A stretch of 64,000 nucleotides of DNA from Methanobacteriota archaeon (GCA_016845365.1 JAERST010000005.1:76846-140845); one strand, 5' to 3'; positions 38,420 through 48,532 are shown, numbered from the stretch's first letter. Translations and numbers: made by a program. Notes: generated from the letters alone by a model not told the origin.

Positions 38420-40006
38420 TCAGTTCTTGCCCCAGCGTCTAATCGCGACCATCAGCTGTCGCAATTCCTGGGGAGTGTATTTTCTGCTTTGGCTATACGC
38501 CAATTCGACAAGTCGGGGGTCGCCGATCATTGTCTGAATCTCAGCTGGCGGTTTGACCGCCATCTGATCTCGTGTCAAGTCATAATGAACTCTGACCTTG
38601 GTGAAAAGTGCTTGTTGCACACGCGTACGATAAGTGCCCGGGTCCAATTTATTCGGACGTTCCTTGAAACGCGTGAGGTCGAATACATGTCGCCAATTCT
38701 CCTTCTCGGGGACAACCATCATGGCGACCAAGAGCAAGAGGCCGACATTCAGCACAACTAGCCACTTGAGGAATGTATTCGAGGTTAGGAGAACAACGGT
38801 TCCCATCGCCTCAACGAATGGTGCGGAGATGATTCCGGTAACGTGACGACTCTCGTCGAAGACGACTTGGAATTGGCCCTTGTCGTCACGAACCGATTTT
38901 GCCATCTTCTTGTTATCGTGCTCCATCATATCGTCGATTAGCAAGGAGAAGTATTCCTCGTTGCCTTCCCAATATGTCTCTCGCGTGATGTCAAGCCAGC
39001 AGTGGTCGGTGTGCTGTTCGCAGGATGGACTCATTCTATTCTCAACAGCGACATCAAGACTCCACATCCTGTTGGAAAATGCTTCTTCGTCGGAGACGAA
39101 GACGATGCTGCCTGTAACCGCCAATTCGCGGGCATTACCGCCCAATCCGCCGGATCCTGCTGTTGTTAGGTCGAAGGCGGTGATGTTTGGATAGTCGATG
39201 CGAACGATGAGCGCGAGGTCACCAGGGGCTGGGTTCTTCGGGTCATCGGCACGGCCGTTTCCTTGGATATCGATGAAGGCCGAGGAGGATGCGGTTGAGA
39301 GGATGTTCACGTCGCGGTGATTCGGGTTGGTCGTATCCATTGGCAATGGCTCGAACTTCATCCCTGTGGGCGAGCGGAACATTACAGGAAGGCGGCAATT
39401 GCGGCGGTTCTCTTCGAGGACATCGGTGTCGACACAACCCTGTCGTAGATGGGATTGGTCCATGTTATTGACATCCTGAGACACCGCGGCCAAGCCCCAG
39501 ACATTCAACCAAGATCCTTGGGTGGCTTGGCCGTTCTCGTATTCAAGCCAAAATTGGCTTTCGTCGTTTAGCGGTGCATCGAAGAAAGTCACTCCGAATT
39601 TCTCTGCCAATCGATTTGCGTTTGTCCCGTCAGCTGCGACGATTACCTTACCACCCTTCTCGGTGACAAAGTCGTAGATCGCTTCTGCTTCTGTCTCGGC
39701 GATCGGCTTCTCTGGCCCGATGATCATCAAAGCAGTGCGGTGTGGGTCCTTCCAGTCATTCACAAGCATCGGAGTCGACATTGTATTGGCGATGAAATAT
39801 CCCTCATCATTCGCCATCGAGTCTCGCATGTCGGTAACTTGGGCGAGTTTTCCAACCTCGCCACTGCCCTCATTTGTATACGCGGAATAGTACGTCGCTT
39901 TGCCGGCGACGAAGATCATTGGAAGGATCAGAAGGAGGACGAGAGTGGTCGCAACGGAGCCCACCACAATATTGGTGAAATTGGCTTCCTCGGATTTCTC
40001 GCTCGC
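38420..40006 (-). CDS. DUF4350-like membrane protein of MoxR cluster
   Basis: N-terminal TM, YDFVTEKGGKVIVAADGTNANRLAEKFGV, TM near 3' end; position next to MoxR. Confidence 0.75.
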   Translation of the reverse strand, partial: ASEKSEEANFTNIVVGSVATTLVLLLILPMIFVAGKATYYSAYTNEGSGEVGKLAQVTDMRDSMANDEGYFIANTMSTPMLVNDWKDPHRTALMIIGPEKPIAETEAEAIYDFVTEKGGKVIVAADGTNANRLAEKFGVTFFDAPLNDESQFWLEYENGQATQGSWLNVWGLAAVSQDVNNMDQSHLRQGCVDTDVLEENRRNCRLPVMFRSPTGMKFEPLPMDTTNPNHRDVNILSTASSSAFIDIQGNGRADDPKNPAPGDLALIVRIDYPNITAFDLTTAGSGGLGGNARELAVTGSIVFVSDEEAFSNRMWSLDVAVENRMSPSCEQHTDHCWLDITRETYWEGNEEYFSLLIDDMMEHDNKKMAKSVRDDKGQFQVVFDESRHVTGIISAPFVEAMGTVVLLTSNTFLKWLVVLNVGLLLLVAMMVVPEKENWRHVFDLTRFKERPNKLDPGTYRTRVQQALFTKVRVHYDLTRDQMAVKPPAEIQTMIGDPRLVELAYSQSRKYTPQELRQLMVAIRRWGKN

Positions 40007-40199
40007 CATTGTATAACCAATCCTTTCATCGTTAGCGTACGCTGAGCACACCTACGCTTCGTCGCGAGCCTCATATCACCCATATATGTTGTTGATTACA
40101 GGGCACCTTATCAAAGTGGATTTGACTCCTTGCGATGCTTATTCTGCACTATCACAGTGCATTGAAAATGCGCTACGGAGAGCCTTCGGAAAGGCTGAA

Positions 40200-41138
40200 T
40201 TAGAAGCGTCTTGAGCTTCTTGCGATCAATGCCCCGATTAGGATACTTAGAACCACGCTGATACCCGGTGCGGGCAGGTTAGATGTCACCACTTCTACTG
40301 GGTCAGACGGCTCCTCTGGGTCATCGGGGTCGTCGGGTTTGGTAGGCGTGGTCTCGACAGTCACTCGGGTGTAATCCGTCGAGAGTTGAGTGCCGTCGGC
40401 TCCGTCGGAGGCGACGGTGACTTCGATTCTGCATTTCCTCGCGGGATGGCTTTCCGATGCCATCACTTTGAGGTCGGCAGTTGTCCCCGCGCCTTTCTCT
40501 AAATTCCTTGAGAGTAGAACGTCCAATCCTTCGTCCGTTGTCATCAGGGGGCAATCATCGGTGATTTCGATCTCTCGGACCTTGTCTCGCGCATTTCCTT
40601 CATTGGTTACTGTGACTCTGAGGATGGAATCGGTTCCAGCATTCATCGGTCCGACAGGGTCCGCGATGTCGACCTTGAGTTGGAAAATTTCGGGAATCTC
40701 AAGGTCGCCCGTCTTCTCCTGAGATTCAGGAATCACCGCGGGTACTCCGCTTCGCTCTTCGAGGTTGGCGGTGATGGAAAAAGCAGCCTTGGTTTTCGCA
40801 TCGATGGAATAGACATCAATCCCCGCGAAAACCAACGAGGCCGAGACATTCGACCCCGCTCCAACAGTCATCGTCTCTGGGCCCGAAAACTGTGCTTCCC
40901 AAGGGGCCTCGAACTCAAAACTGACCTTGATATTGACCAAGCCATCATTGGCGACCCAGAAATTCACCATCGTATGCCCATTTACATTAACGACGAAGGG
41001 ATTTGATTCGTCTTCATCCGGATAATCAATTCCCAATTCCCAATTTCCAATCGATGGGTCGGGTTGAGCGATGGTGCTTGGAGTGAAGGAAATCAGCATC
41101 ATCGCGATGACACTTAGAATCATGATTCGCGACTTCAT
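40200..41138 (-). CDS. Secreted protein with CARDB-like domains and C-terminal sorting-like tail
   Basis: Signal peptide ILSVIAMMLISFTPSTIAQ; tail SNLPAPGISVVLSILIGALIARSSRRF; ATGA overlap with upstream FAD-subunit gene. Confidence 0.8.
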   Translation of the reverse strand: MKSRIMILSVIAMMLISFTPSTIAQPDPSIGNWELGIDYPDEDESNPFVVNVNGHTMVNFWVANDGLVNIKVSFEFEAPWEAQFSGPETMTVGAGSNVSASLVFAGIDVYSIDAKTKAAFSITANLEERSGVPAVIPESQEKTGDLEIPEIFQLKVDIADPVGPMNAGTDSILRVTVTNEGNARDKVREIEITDDCPLMTTDEGLDVLLSRNLEKGAGTTADLKVMASESHPARKCRIEVTVASDGADGTQLSTDYTRVTVETTPTKPDDPDDPEEPSDPVEVVTSNLPAPGISVVLSILIGALIARSSRRF

Positions 41139-42127
41139 TCGGCTCCCTCCAGCATCCCTGCACACGCGCGACGTGTGAGGACCTTGACCATCTTTCTCCT
41201 ATACGAAGGCGCGGACCAGGTGTTTTGTACGGGTTTGACGGCTTTTCGTACGGCTTCGGCCAAAGTATCGATGGTTTCCTTCCCATTCCAATCAGATAGG
41301 GCGGCTTGAGCTTGTTCATCGTGTAATCCTGGAATCGATTCTAGTCCGGTTGTTGCTACTCTCAGGCCGGCAGGTTTTGCTCCCCCGTTCCGCTTCCAAA
41401 GCACCGCAACACCCGCCTCCGGGAAATCCCAAGACTCGCGTTGCCTCAACTTCTGGTAATCGCCTTGCCACTCACCTGCCTCTTCTGGTATTGTCAGGTG
41501 AGTGACCAACTCGCCGGGTTGCAGCACATTGCGGGTCATCCCGTCGAGTTGGAAAAATTCGCTGAGCGGCATCGAGCGTTTGCCGTCCGGCGAAGCGAGG
41601 TGAATGGTCGCGTCTAGGCACATCAGAACCGGAGCGAGGTCAGCCTGGTAGGTTGCGACACAGAGCGTATTCTGGTTCGGGATGACACGGCAGTCCGCAT
41701 CCGTCCCGCAGTCACATTTGTGGCACCAGTCAATCGATTCGCGCCACTGCTCGGTCTGGTTGAACCAATAGCATCGCGTGTCGAGGCAGATATTGCCGCC
41801 GACGGTCCCAGAGCGGCGGATGAGCACACTTGCGATTGAGTCGGCGGCCTTTGCGAGTACCGGGTGAGTTTGGTCGGATTCGGCAAGGTCGTGCAAGCGA
41901 ACCATCGCGCCGATGTGGGTTGGGTTGAACTCGCTCAATTCCCTGACCTTTGCGAGCGAGATCACGTGTGGTTTGACATTGATGTGCCACTTGTAGTTCG
42001 GTAGCAGGTCGGTGCCGCCGGCAATCCAGTCGAATGCCTGGCCAGCGGCGTTCAACTCCCCTGCGATTGCTAGCGCCTCATCGAGACTGGATGGATTGTG
42101 CAACTCGAATGGTGGGGTGCGCATCAA
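41135..42127 (-). CDS. Molybdenum hydroxylase FAD-binding subunit with Cys-rich (4Fe-4S-like) insertion
   Basis: IAGGTDLLPNYK, SGTVGGNICLDTRCYWFNQTEQWRESIDWCHKCDCGTDADCRVIPNQNTLC; CoxM/HcrB-like. Confidence 0.92.
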   Translation of the reverse strand: MMRTPPFELHNPSSLDEALAIAGELNAAGQAFDWIAGGTDLLPNYKWHINVKPHVISLAKVRELSEFNPTHIGAMVRLHDLAESDQTHPVLAKAADSIASVLIRRSGTVGGNICLDTRCYWFNQTEQWRESIDWCHKCDCGTDADCRVIPNQNTLCVATYQADLAPVLMCLDATIHLASPDGKRSMPLSEFFQLDGMTRNVLQPGELVTHLTIPEEAGEWQGDYQKLRQRESWDFPEAGVAVLWKRNGGAKPAGLRVATTGLESIPGLHDEQAQAALSDWNGKETIDTLAEAVRKAVKPVQNTWSAPSYRRKMVKVLTRRACAGMLEGAE

Positions 42128-44928
42128 GCATCACCTCGATGTCGGCGCTCGGTATGCTTCCACGCGCTTCCTGCCAAGCGCGGGGAAGCAAGGTATTCCT
42201 CAGATGGAATCACATTGACCGCCCAGCGCTCATCGACCTCGTCGGGTGGGATTGTCGGATCTAGGCCGAAGAGCGCTCCGTTGTGGTATGGCTGGCGGTC
42301 ATCATCGAGCCTGCGAGCGAGGTCTCGCTCCGCATGCTCGGCCGCGCGCGAGGCGAGAGTATCCTGCAGAGCAGAGTGCTCGAGTCGCGGAGCGCTCAAA
42401 TCGAGAGGATCTTTGACTCCGCTCGATTTGCATTTCTTCTCAATCAATTTGTGCATTCGGTCGGGCGTGATAGGCAATTCAGCCGTCCTCACGCCCACCG
42501 CATCATACACCGCATTACAGACGGCGGGCAAAATCGGCAGAAGCGGACCTTCGCCCGCCTCCTTAGCCCCGAACGGCCCTTCCGGGTCGTTCGATTCAAC
42601 GATGATTGGAACAACTTCAGGCATTTCATGGACGCTCGGAATCTTGTAGTCAAGCAGGTCTGGGTTCATCAGATGGCCGCTGCGCCCGTAGCGCATTTCC
42701 TCGCTGAGAACTTGGCCCATCCCCATGTGGCATGAACCGATGATTTGCCCCTTGACCGAGAGTGGATTCAGCGCCTTTCCGCAATCGTGTGCGGCCCAGA
42801 CCTTCTCGACCTTGGTTTGCCCGGTTTCGACGTCGACGGACACTTCTGCTACGTAGGCTGAGAACGAATATGCCGGCGCTAAGCCGGCTGCCGCGCCCTT
42901 GTGGGTGCGGCCCATCGGGGGGGTTCTGTACGCGCCCGATGCGACCAATGCTCCACGGTCTTCCTGTGCCTTGTGGAGCGCTTCGAGGTATGAGACGCCG
43001 ACCGCCGGGTCGTTCTTTGCGAAGATTCGGCGGTCGCCGATGACGAGTTTTGTTCGGTCGGCGCCGGTGATTTCCGCAGTTGCATCGAGGAGCTCGTCGC
43101 GGATTTGCATGGCTGCGGAAATCGCCGCGTTTGCGTTCATGAAAGTGACACGGGATGAGTAGGAGCCGAGGTCGACTGGTGATGTGTCAGAGTCGCGGGA
43201 TTTGACGCGAATCATGTCGAGCGGTAGGCCGAGGACTTCGGCTACCGATTGGGCGACGACGGTGTCTGAGCCTTGTCCTATGTCGGCGGCTCCAGTGTGG
43301 ACGGTGACTCCGCCATCCATGTCGATTTTCAGGTGGACGGTGGCGTGTGGAAACTTGTTTGGGTCCCAGTGAATGGGTAGACCGGAGCCCGAGATAAAGA
43401 AGCCACAGCCGATTCCGATTCCTTTCCCGAGCGGCATCTTGCGGAACTTCTCGTCCCAGCCGCTCGCTTCTTTGACTCGCTCGAGGCATTCGCGCATTCC
43501 GATTGAGGTGACTCGGAATCCGGTGATTGTCGCCGAATGCGGCGGGAGAAGATTCGCCAACCGCAGAGTGATCGGGTCGACGGACAATTGCTCGGCCAAA
43601 TCGTCGAGCCCAGTCTCAACTGCACAGCGCGAATTCACCGCACCGTGCCCGCGCATCGCACCGCTCGCAGGTTTGTTTGTCCAGACCCGTGCGCCGGTGT
43701 AATGGAAGGCACCTATTTCGTAGGGCGCGGTGTGCAATACTCCGTTGTAATAGGTCGTTACGTGGCCGAATGAAGCGAATGCCCCTCCATCGATGAGCGC
43801 GTCGGTCTCTATCCCGCAAATGCGCCCTTCATCATCCGCGTGAAGATTCATCTCGATCCGGCTTGGGTGACGACCGCGATTGATCCAATAGACCTCTTCG
43901 CGGTCGAAACAAATCCGCACCGGCCGACCCGATTTCCGCGCCAAAATCGCCGCACACATCTCATGCGGAAACGGGTCGGATTTCCCACCAAATCCACCAC
44001 CAACAAAGGTGCGGTGAACATTGATTTGATGCATAGGAACTTCGAGTACGTCAGCCAGTGCTCTGTGGACATAGTGAGGAACTTGTTGCGGCGTGTAGAG
44101 CGTCAATCGTCCCGACGGGTCCCAGTGTGCGACCACCGCGTGCGGCTCGGTAGCAGCGTGATTCACACCCGCGAACAACCAATTCTGCTTGTGGCTGGCG
44201 ACCGCGCTCGAAGCCATTCCATCGATATCGCCGAACTCCTGAAACACCCGTTTCTGGACATTCGCCTCGCCGATGTGGTACCGTCCACGGTCGTGGATTG
44301 GATTTTCTGAATCTTCGAGGCCGTCGCGCATATCGTGGATTGAGTCGAGGATTTCGTACTCGACTTCGATGAGACGCTCGGCCTCGCGGGCCGTCGCCTC
44401 GTCTTCGGCTGCAACGCAGGCGACGAGGTCTCCCGCGTGGCGGGCTTTCTCGACGGCCATGGCGTGCTCGTCCTTGGTAACCGGTAGCACGCCGAACTTG
44501 TTGGCGGCGTCGGCTCCGGTAGCGATCGCTACGACGCCGGGCAATTCGAGTGCTTTCGAGCAATCGATGCTGAGCACTCGAGCATAATGATGGGGCGAGC
44601 GAATGATTCGTCCAATCAGCTCGCCCGCCAACCGCACATCGTCTCCATAGTGAGCCTGTCCAGTCACCTTCCAGCGACTATCGACGAGGGCGGTTGGTTT
44701 GCCGATGACCTGCCCGCTGACCAGCCCATCGTGTCGGTGCGGCCCCCAAGGCTGTGCCTTCTGGCCGCCCTGAGATTCGGGAATCATCGCGTCATCGGTC
44801 GGCCTTGAGAAGCGGTCTTTGCCGCCAGAGCCGGGTTTGGCAAAGGGAAGTTTTCCCGGCTGCTGCCGGTATCCAACCATCTCATCCTCATTTTTGTCAG
44901 CAGCCGAATTTTCATCCGAATCCGCCAT
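42124..44928 (-). CDS. Molybdenum hydroxylase molybdopterin-binding large subunit (XDH/HBCR family)
   Basis: FVGGGFGGKSDPFPHEMCAAILARKSGRPVRI, SGAMRGHGAVNSRCAVE, DIGQGSDTVVAQ, PFGAKEAGEGPLLPILPAVCNAVYDAVG. Confidence 0.95.
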   Translation of the reverse strand: MADSDENSAADKNEDEMVGYRQQPGKLPFAKPGSGGKDRFSRPTDDAMIPESQGGQKAQPWGPHRHDGLVSGQVIGKPTALVDSRWKVTGQAHYGDDVRLAGELIGRIIRSPHHYARVLSIDCSKALELPGVVAIATGADAANKFGVLPVTKDEHAMAVEKARHAGDLVACVAAEDEATAREAERLIEVEYEILDSIHDMRDGLEDSENPIHDRGRYHIGEANVQKRVFQEFGDIDGMASSAVASHKQNWLFAGVNHAATEPHAVVAHWDPSGRLTLYTPQQVPHYVHRALADVLEVPMHQINVHRTFVGGGFGGKSDPFPHEMCAAILARKSGRPVRICFDREEVYWINRGRHPSRIEMNLHADDEGRICGIETDALIDGGAFASFGHVTTYYNGVLHTAPYEIGAFHYTGARVWTNKPASGAMRGHGAVNSRCAVETGLDDLAEQLSVDPITLRLANLLPPHSATITGFRVTSIGMRECLERVKEASGWDEKFRKMPLGKGIGIGCGFFISGSGLPIHWDPNKFPHATVHLKIDMDGGVTVHTGAADIGQGSDTVVAQSVAEVLGLPLDMIRVKSRDSDTSPVDLGSYSSRVTFMNANAAISAAMQIRDELLDATAEITGADRTKLVIGDRRIFAKNDPAVGVSYLEALHKAQEDRGALVASGAYRTPPMGRTHKGAAAGLAPAYSFSAYVAEVSVDVETGQTKVEKVWAAHDCGKALNPLSVKGQIIGSCHMGMGQVLSEEMRYGRSGHLMNPDLLDYKIPSVHEMPEVVPIIVESNDPEGPFGAKEAGEGPLLPILPAVCNAVYDAVGVRTAELPITPDRMHKLIEKKCKSSGVKDPLDLSAPRLEHSALQDTLASRAAEHAERDLARRLDDDRQPYHNGALFGLDPTIPPDEVDERWAVNVIPSEEYLASPRLAGSAWKHTERRHRGDA

Positions 44929-44932
44929 ACAA

Positions 44933-45502
44933 TCACTCTCCAGCGAATCCTGGATGAGGGTCGCTCTTCGGGGCGGTCGAATCGCCGACACCTCGCCCCG
45001 AAGTCAAAATCTCAGATGCCGCTCGCACCGAATCTACAATCTGCTGATAACCGGTGCAGCGGCAAAGATTTCCTTCAATCGCACATTTGATTTCATCATC
45101 GCTCGGACTTGGATTCTCTTCCAACAGCGCCGAGCAAACCACCAAAAATCCCGGAGTGCAAAAGCCACACTGCGAACCACCGCACTCCGCAAACATCTCT
45201 TGAATCGGATGCAGATGGTGGCCATCAGCAAGTCCTTCCACAGTTGTAATCTCTGCACCATCAGCCTCTGCAGCCAGCGTCAAACAAGAGAGTCGAGGCT
45301 GCCCATCAACAAGCACCGTACAGCAGCCACAAGTTCCCATATCGCAGCCTCGCTTCGTCCCCAGACTTCCAGCCTGGTCACGAAGAACATCGAGCAGAAT
45401 CGCATTCCCTTCGATGTTCAATTGCTTCTCAACACCATTCACCGAGGCCGCCCAAGGCACTTCTCCAGCCGAGGGAAGCATGGGTAGCCGGTGTTGCACC
45501 AT
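44933..45502 (-). CDS. Molybdenum hydroxylase 2x[2Fe-2S] small subunit
   Basis: GCDMGTCGCCTVLVDGQPRLSCLTLA and CGFCTPGFLVVCSALL...IEGNLCRCTGYQQIV. Confidence 0.96.
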   Translation of the reverse strand: MVQHRLPMLPSAGEVPWAASVNGVEKQLNIEGNAILLDVLRDQAGSLGTKRGCDMGTCGCCTVLVDGQPRLSCLTLAAEADGAEITTVEGLADGHHLHPIQEMFAECGGSQCGFCTPGFLVVCSALLEENPSPSDDEIKCAIEGNLCRCTGYQQIVDSVRAASEILTSGRGVGDSTAPKSDPHPGFAGE

Positions 45503-45556
45503 GGGTCGAATCCACTCATGATTGTCCTATTACGCTTCGGTCTGAGTCCTTCGGAC

Positions 45557-46204
45557 TCATTCTAGGTCGGAACCCGCCTTTCGCAGCACAGCCCTCTCAG
45601 CCTCTTGCAGGTGGCCGCCGAAAGTCGAACGCGAGATCCCCATCTCTTCTGCGAGCTCCTTGATAGTCAGTTCAGAACCGTCCGAGTAATACCCCCGCTC
45701 CACCGCAAAGGACAACACTTCCTGTTGCCTCTTCGTCAACACTTTGTCCCACCCATTAACCATCTCTCCACGCATCGTAATTACGCTGACATTGTCCGGG
45801 GGCAAGACGACTCTGAGGAGAGCGAGGAAGCGTCGCATCGCCCCCGTCAAACCGGTTACGCGCATCTCCATTCCACTTTTTGAATCGAGGCCGTATGGTG
45901 GTTGGAGATGCAGGTTCGATAGTTCGATTGCAGATTTTGCTAGGCCGTGACTACACAGGATGCTGGCCAAGATTCCGTCCTCAGATTCCTCGTGGATTTC
46001 CATCACTTGGAAGCTCTCTAATTCGTCGAGTTCGTAGATGTCTCTGCCTTCTTTGACTTGGATTTCAGCCAATTGGACTATGCCGACCGGTGAGACTCCG
46101 AGATGTGCTAGGACCTCGAATCGGTCGAAGATGTCGAGAATGCGCGAGAGTTCCTTAGAGGCTTCAATAGTCGAGAGTCTCCACCTCAGCACTACCTTGC
46201 GCAT
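45557..46204 (-). CDS. HTH_10 (bacterio-opsin activator-like) transcriptional regulator
   Basis: C-terminal LTKRQQEVLSFAVERGYYSDGSELTIKELAEEMGISRSTFGGHLQEAERAVL. Confidence 0.9.
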   Translation of the reverse strand: MRKVVLRWRLSTIEASKELSRILDIFDRFEVLAHLGVSPVGIVQLAEIQVKEGRDIYELDELESFQVMEIHEESEDGILASILCSHGLAKSAIELSNLHLQPPYGLDSKSGMEMRVTGLTGAMRRFLALLRVVLPPDNVSVITMRGEMVNGWDKVLTKRQQEVLSFAVERGYYSDGSELTIKELAEEMGISRSTFGGHLQEAERAVLRKAGSDLE

Positions 46205-46314
46205 TGCTGTGCAATTGTGGCGGCGGTTTTCATATCACCGGAGTATATGATTCACCACTTCGTGGTGGCTGATGGTTGACTAAACCGTGCTGAGTCGTCC
46301 GATAGAGCCGAAAA

Positions 46315-47541
46315 TTACGTTCGGGTTGCCCAATAGGCTTCTCGCATTTCTTGGTTCGCCGCCATACATTGGACCACGTCGAAGGGTCGGTTTTGCATCT
46401 GCTCGGTACCGTTCAGATGCTTGATCATCGGTTGAACGTTTGATTCGTTGACGACGCCCCATCCGACTTGGGTGCAGGGGGCTACCGGGGAGATTGGGAT
46501 TGTTCCCGAGCCGGGATCCCAAGTGTTGGCGCTCGGGTACCATCCGGAGAGGTTGAGGGCGTCGCGGATATCTGCTTCAGTTGCTGAGTAATCGGTTCCG
46601 TTGATGATTAGCCCTGCTCGAGTGATTGGGTCGGCGCCGCTGGAGGCGTCGCCGAATTCATCGCGTAAATGTTGGATGATTTTGGAGAGTAGTCCAGCGG
46701 TTCGCGGCGTAGCGAATGAGGTCCCGCTGGTCTCGTGGTAGCCGTCGATATTGTCGTGGTCTGGAAGGACTTGGGTCCAGTCGGCTGCCACGTCAGGGTA
46801 CGAACCGCTCATGGTTTCTTTCTGGTCGTCGCCCTCCTCAGCATAACCTGAGACTCCGATGCTCCAAGGTGGACCTGCGGTCGAGTCTTGGACGGAGGGT
46901 GAGGGCGAGTTATCCGCGGCTCCGGTGTGGATTTTCTTATTCTGCACAACTGCGACCTTCGTGGCGTGCTCGATTCCGGTTACAGGAACCGAACCTGGAG
47001 GGCCGAAACTGGTTGTGATGATGTCGACGAGCGGCTGGTTTGCTGCGGCCAAAACAGCCGCGTCAGAAAATCCTTCGACGAAGAAAATAATTGCCTCAGG
47101 ATTGGCATTTCTCACCGAGCCGGTTACCGCTGTACCATGCCCATCAGCAGGGTCGTCCAGAATAGGTATGTCAGTCCCCATGTCGGGAGATGTACCAATG
47201 ATTCCTGTGCCGGGGAAATAGACGATGTCAGTCGCGTTGATGAGGTCCCAACATGACGCACGGTCCGCCTCGTAACGCTCCTGCCAAGTGCCCTCGAAAG
47301 TTAGGTCACAGGTCATGGTAACGCCCAATCCCTCAATGATCCAATCAGGAATTGTTTCATTGGTTCGGAAGTGGTCGTGATAGACATTGATTCCAGTGTC
47401 GATTGGGGCGACGACGCTGAAGGCCCGGAAGTCGTCGGTCGCCGGTTCGGGCTCGCTCGGGGTGGAGTCGTCACCCCAGATGCAGCCGCTCAGCATTGCT
47501 GATGTTAGCATCAGAATGAGGCCATAGGCGGCTGCTCGCAT
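46315..47541 (-). CDS. Subtilisin-like (S8) serine protease lipoprotein
   Basis: Lipobox SAMLSGC; catalytic blocks PIDTGINVYHD, DGHGTAVTG, GTSFATPRTAG. Confidence 0.9.
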   Translation of the reverse strand: MRAAAYGLILMLTSAMLSGCIWGDDSTPSEPEPATDDFRAFSVVAPIDTGINVYHDHFRTNETIPDWIIEGLGVTMTCDLTFEGTWQERYEADRASCWDLINATDIVYFPGTGIIGTSPDMGTDIPILDDPADGHGTAVTGSVRNANPEAIIFFVEGFSDAAVLAAANQPLVDIITTSFGPPGSVPVTGIEHATKVAVVQNKKIHTGAADNSPSPSVQDSTAGPPWSIGVSGYAEEGDDQKETMSGSYPDVAADWTQVLPDHDNIDGYHETSGTSFATPRTAGLLSKIIQHLRDEFGDASSGADPITRAGLIINGTDYSATEADIRDALNLSGWYPSANTWDPGSGTIPISPVAPCTQVGWGVVNESNVQPMIKHLNGTEQMQNRPFDVVQCMAANQEMREAYWATRT

Positions 47542-47567
47542 AGGTGGGCGGCCCGACGGGCCACCTT

Positions 47568-48401
47568 TCAGTCTTCGGCGCTCTTGAGAGCGCCCTTTTC
47601 CAACGCCATTATCTCGGCGCAGACGCTGATTGCTATCTCTTCAGGGCTTTCTGCGCCGATGTCGATGCCGATAGGACAGCGCACAGAATCAATCGCATTT
47701 TGGCTTATTCCGGCATCGACCAAAGCCTTGCTGAAAGCATTCCATTTCGAGCGCGAACCGATCGCTCCAATTCGCGGTCGACTCTCCTCTCCACGCGCTC
47801 GCAGCATACCGATTAGCAAGTCTTGGTCAACCGACCAATCATGGCCGAGTAGCAACACATCTGAGAAGCGCAAAAAGCCCTCCTCAGCAAGGCTGCCAAC
47901 GAAGCTGTCGACATCGCCATCGTGGTTCTCGACAGCATTAGGATAGAGCTCTCCAGCCGAGTATTCCGAACGGATGTCGTAGACGCTATGCGACCATCCG
48001 AGATTATCGCAGGCGGCGGCAATAGCCTGACCACAATGGCCACCGCCAGCGATCAGAATGTGTGGCACGGGTTCGAGCACCTCCAGTGAGACGGTCACAC
48101 GACCGCCGCAGACGCTGTTTAGCACAGTCGCATCTTGGCCTTTTGCATCGCGGTGCAAAACGTAAGTCTCAACTCGGCCATCACTCGAACCATTACTGAG
48201 CATTTGATTGAGATGATTCTCAACCTTGAGTTCCAAGCCAGCACCACCCACGGTGCCGTGCCTTCGCCCACCATTTGTCACCGCCATCCGTGCCCCTGGC
48301 TTACCCGGGACACTTCCACTCGCCTCGACCACCGAAGCCAAAGCAACACGCTCGCCGCGATTAAGACGGTCGAGCACCCAGGCGAGCGTCGCGCTGGTCA
48401 T
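47568..48401 (-). CDS. xdhC: XdhC/CoxI-family molybdenum hydroxylase maturation protein
   Basis: VEASGSVPGKPGARMAVT, LIAGGGHCGQAIAAACDNLGW, PIGIDIGAESPEEIAISVCAEIMA. Confidence 0.92.
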   Translation of the reverse strand: MTSATLAWVLDRLNRGERVALASVVEASGSVPGKPGARMAVTNGGRRHGTVGGAGLELKVENHLNQMLSNGSSDGRVETYVLHRDAKGQDATVLNSVCGGRVTVSLEVLEPVPHILIAGGGHCGQAIAAACDNLGWSHSVYDIRSEYSAGELYPNAVENHDGDVDSFVGSLAEEGFLRFSDVLLLGHDWSVDQDLLIGMLRARGEESRPRIGAIGSRSKWNAFSKALVDAGISQNAIDSVRCPIGIDIGAESPEEIAISVCAEIMALEKGALKSAED

Positions 48402-48484
48402 GGCTTGCGATATGCTTGCTGGTTTTGGAGTTGTGTCAGGTCATTCGTGTGAGCTCGCGTCGGATTCACGGGAGCTACTACAAG

Positions 48485-48510
48485 AGTTAGCCTCGGCTAA
48501 CTTTGATATG
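48485..48510 (+). promoter_or_regulatory. Perfect 8-bp inverted repeat AGTTAGCC-TC-GGCTAACT abutting TATA-like TTTGATATG, upstream of metal-exporter-like gene
   Basis: IR arms 48485-48492 / 48495-48502; start codon at 48533. Confidence 0.65.
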
Positions 48511-48532
48511 GTGGCCGCCTTCCGACCGCCTC

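Noticed and set aside
35088-40006. MoxR/DUF58 cluster as a novel defence or metal-insertion system
   Set aside because: MoxR-DUF58-membrane protein clusters are widespread and ordinary; nothing here departs from the common arrangement apart from the uncharacterised membrane partner
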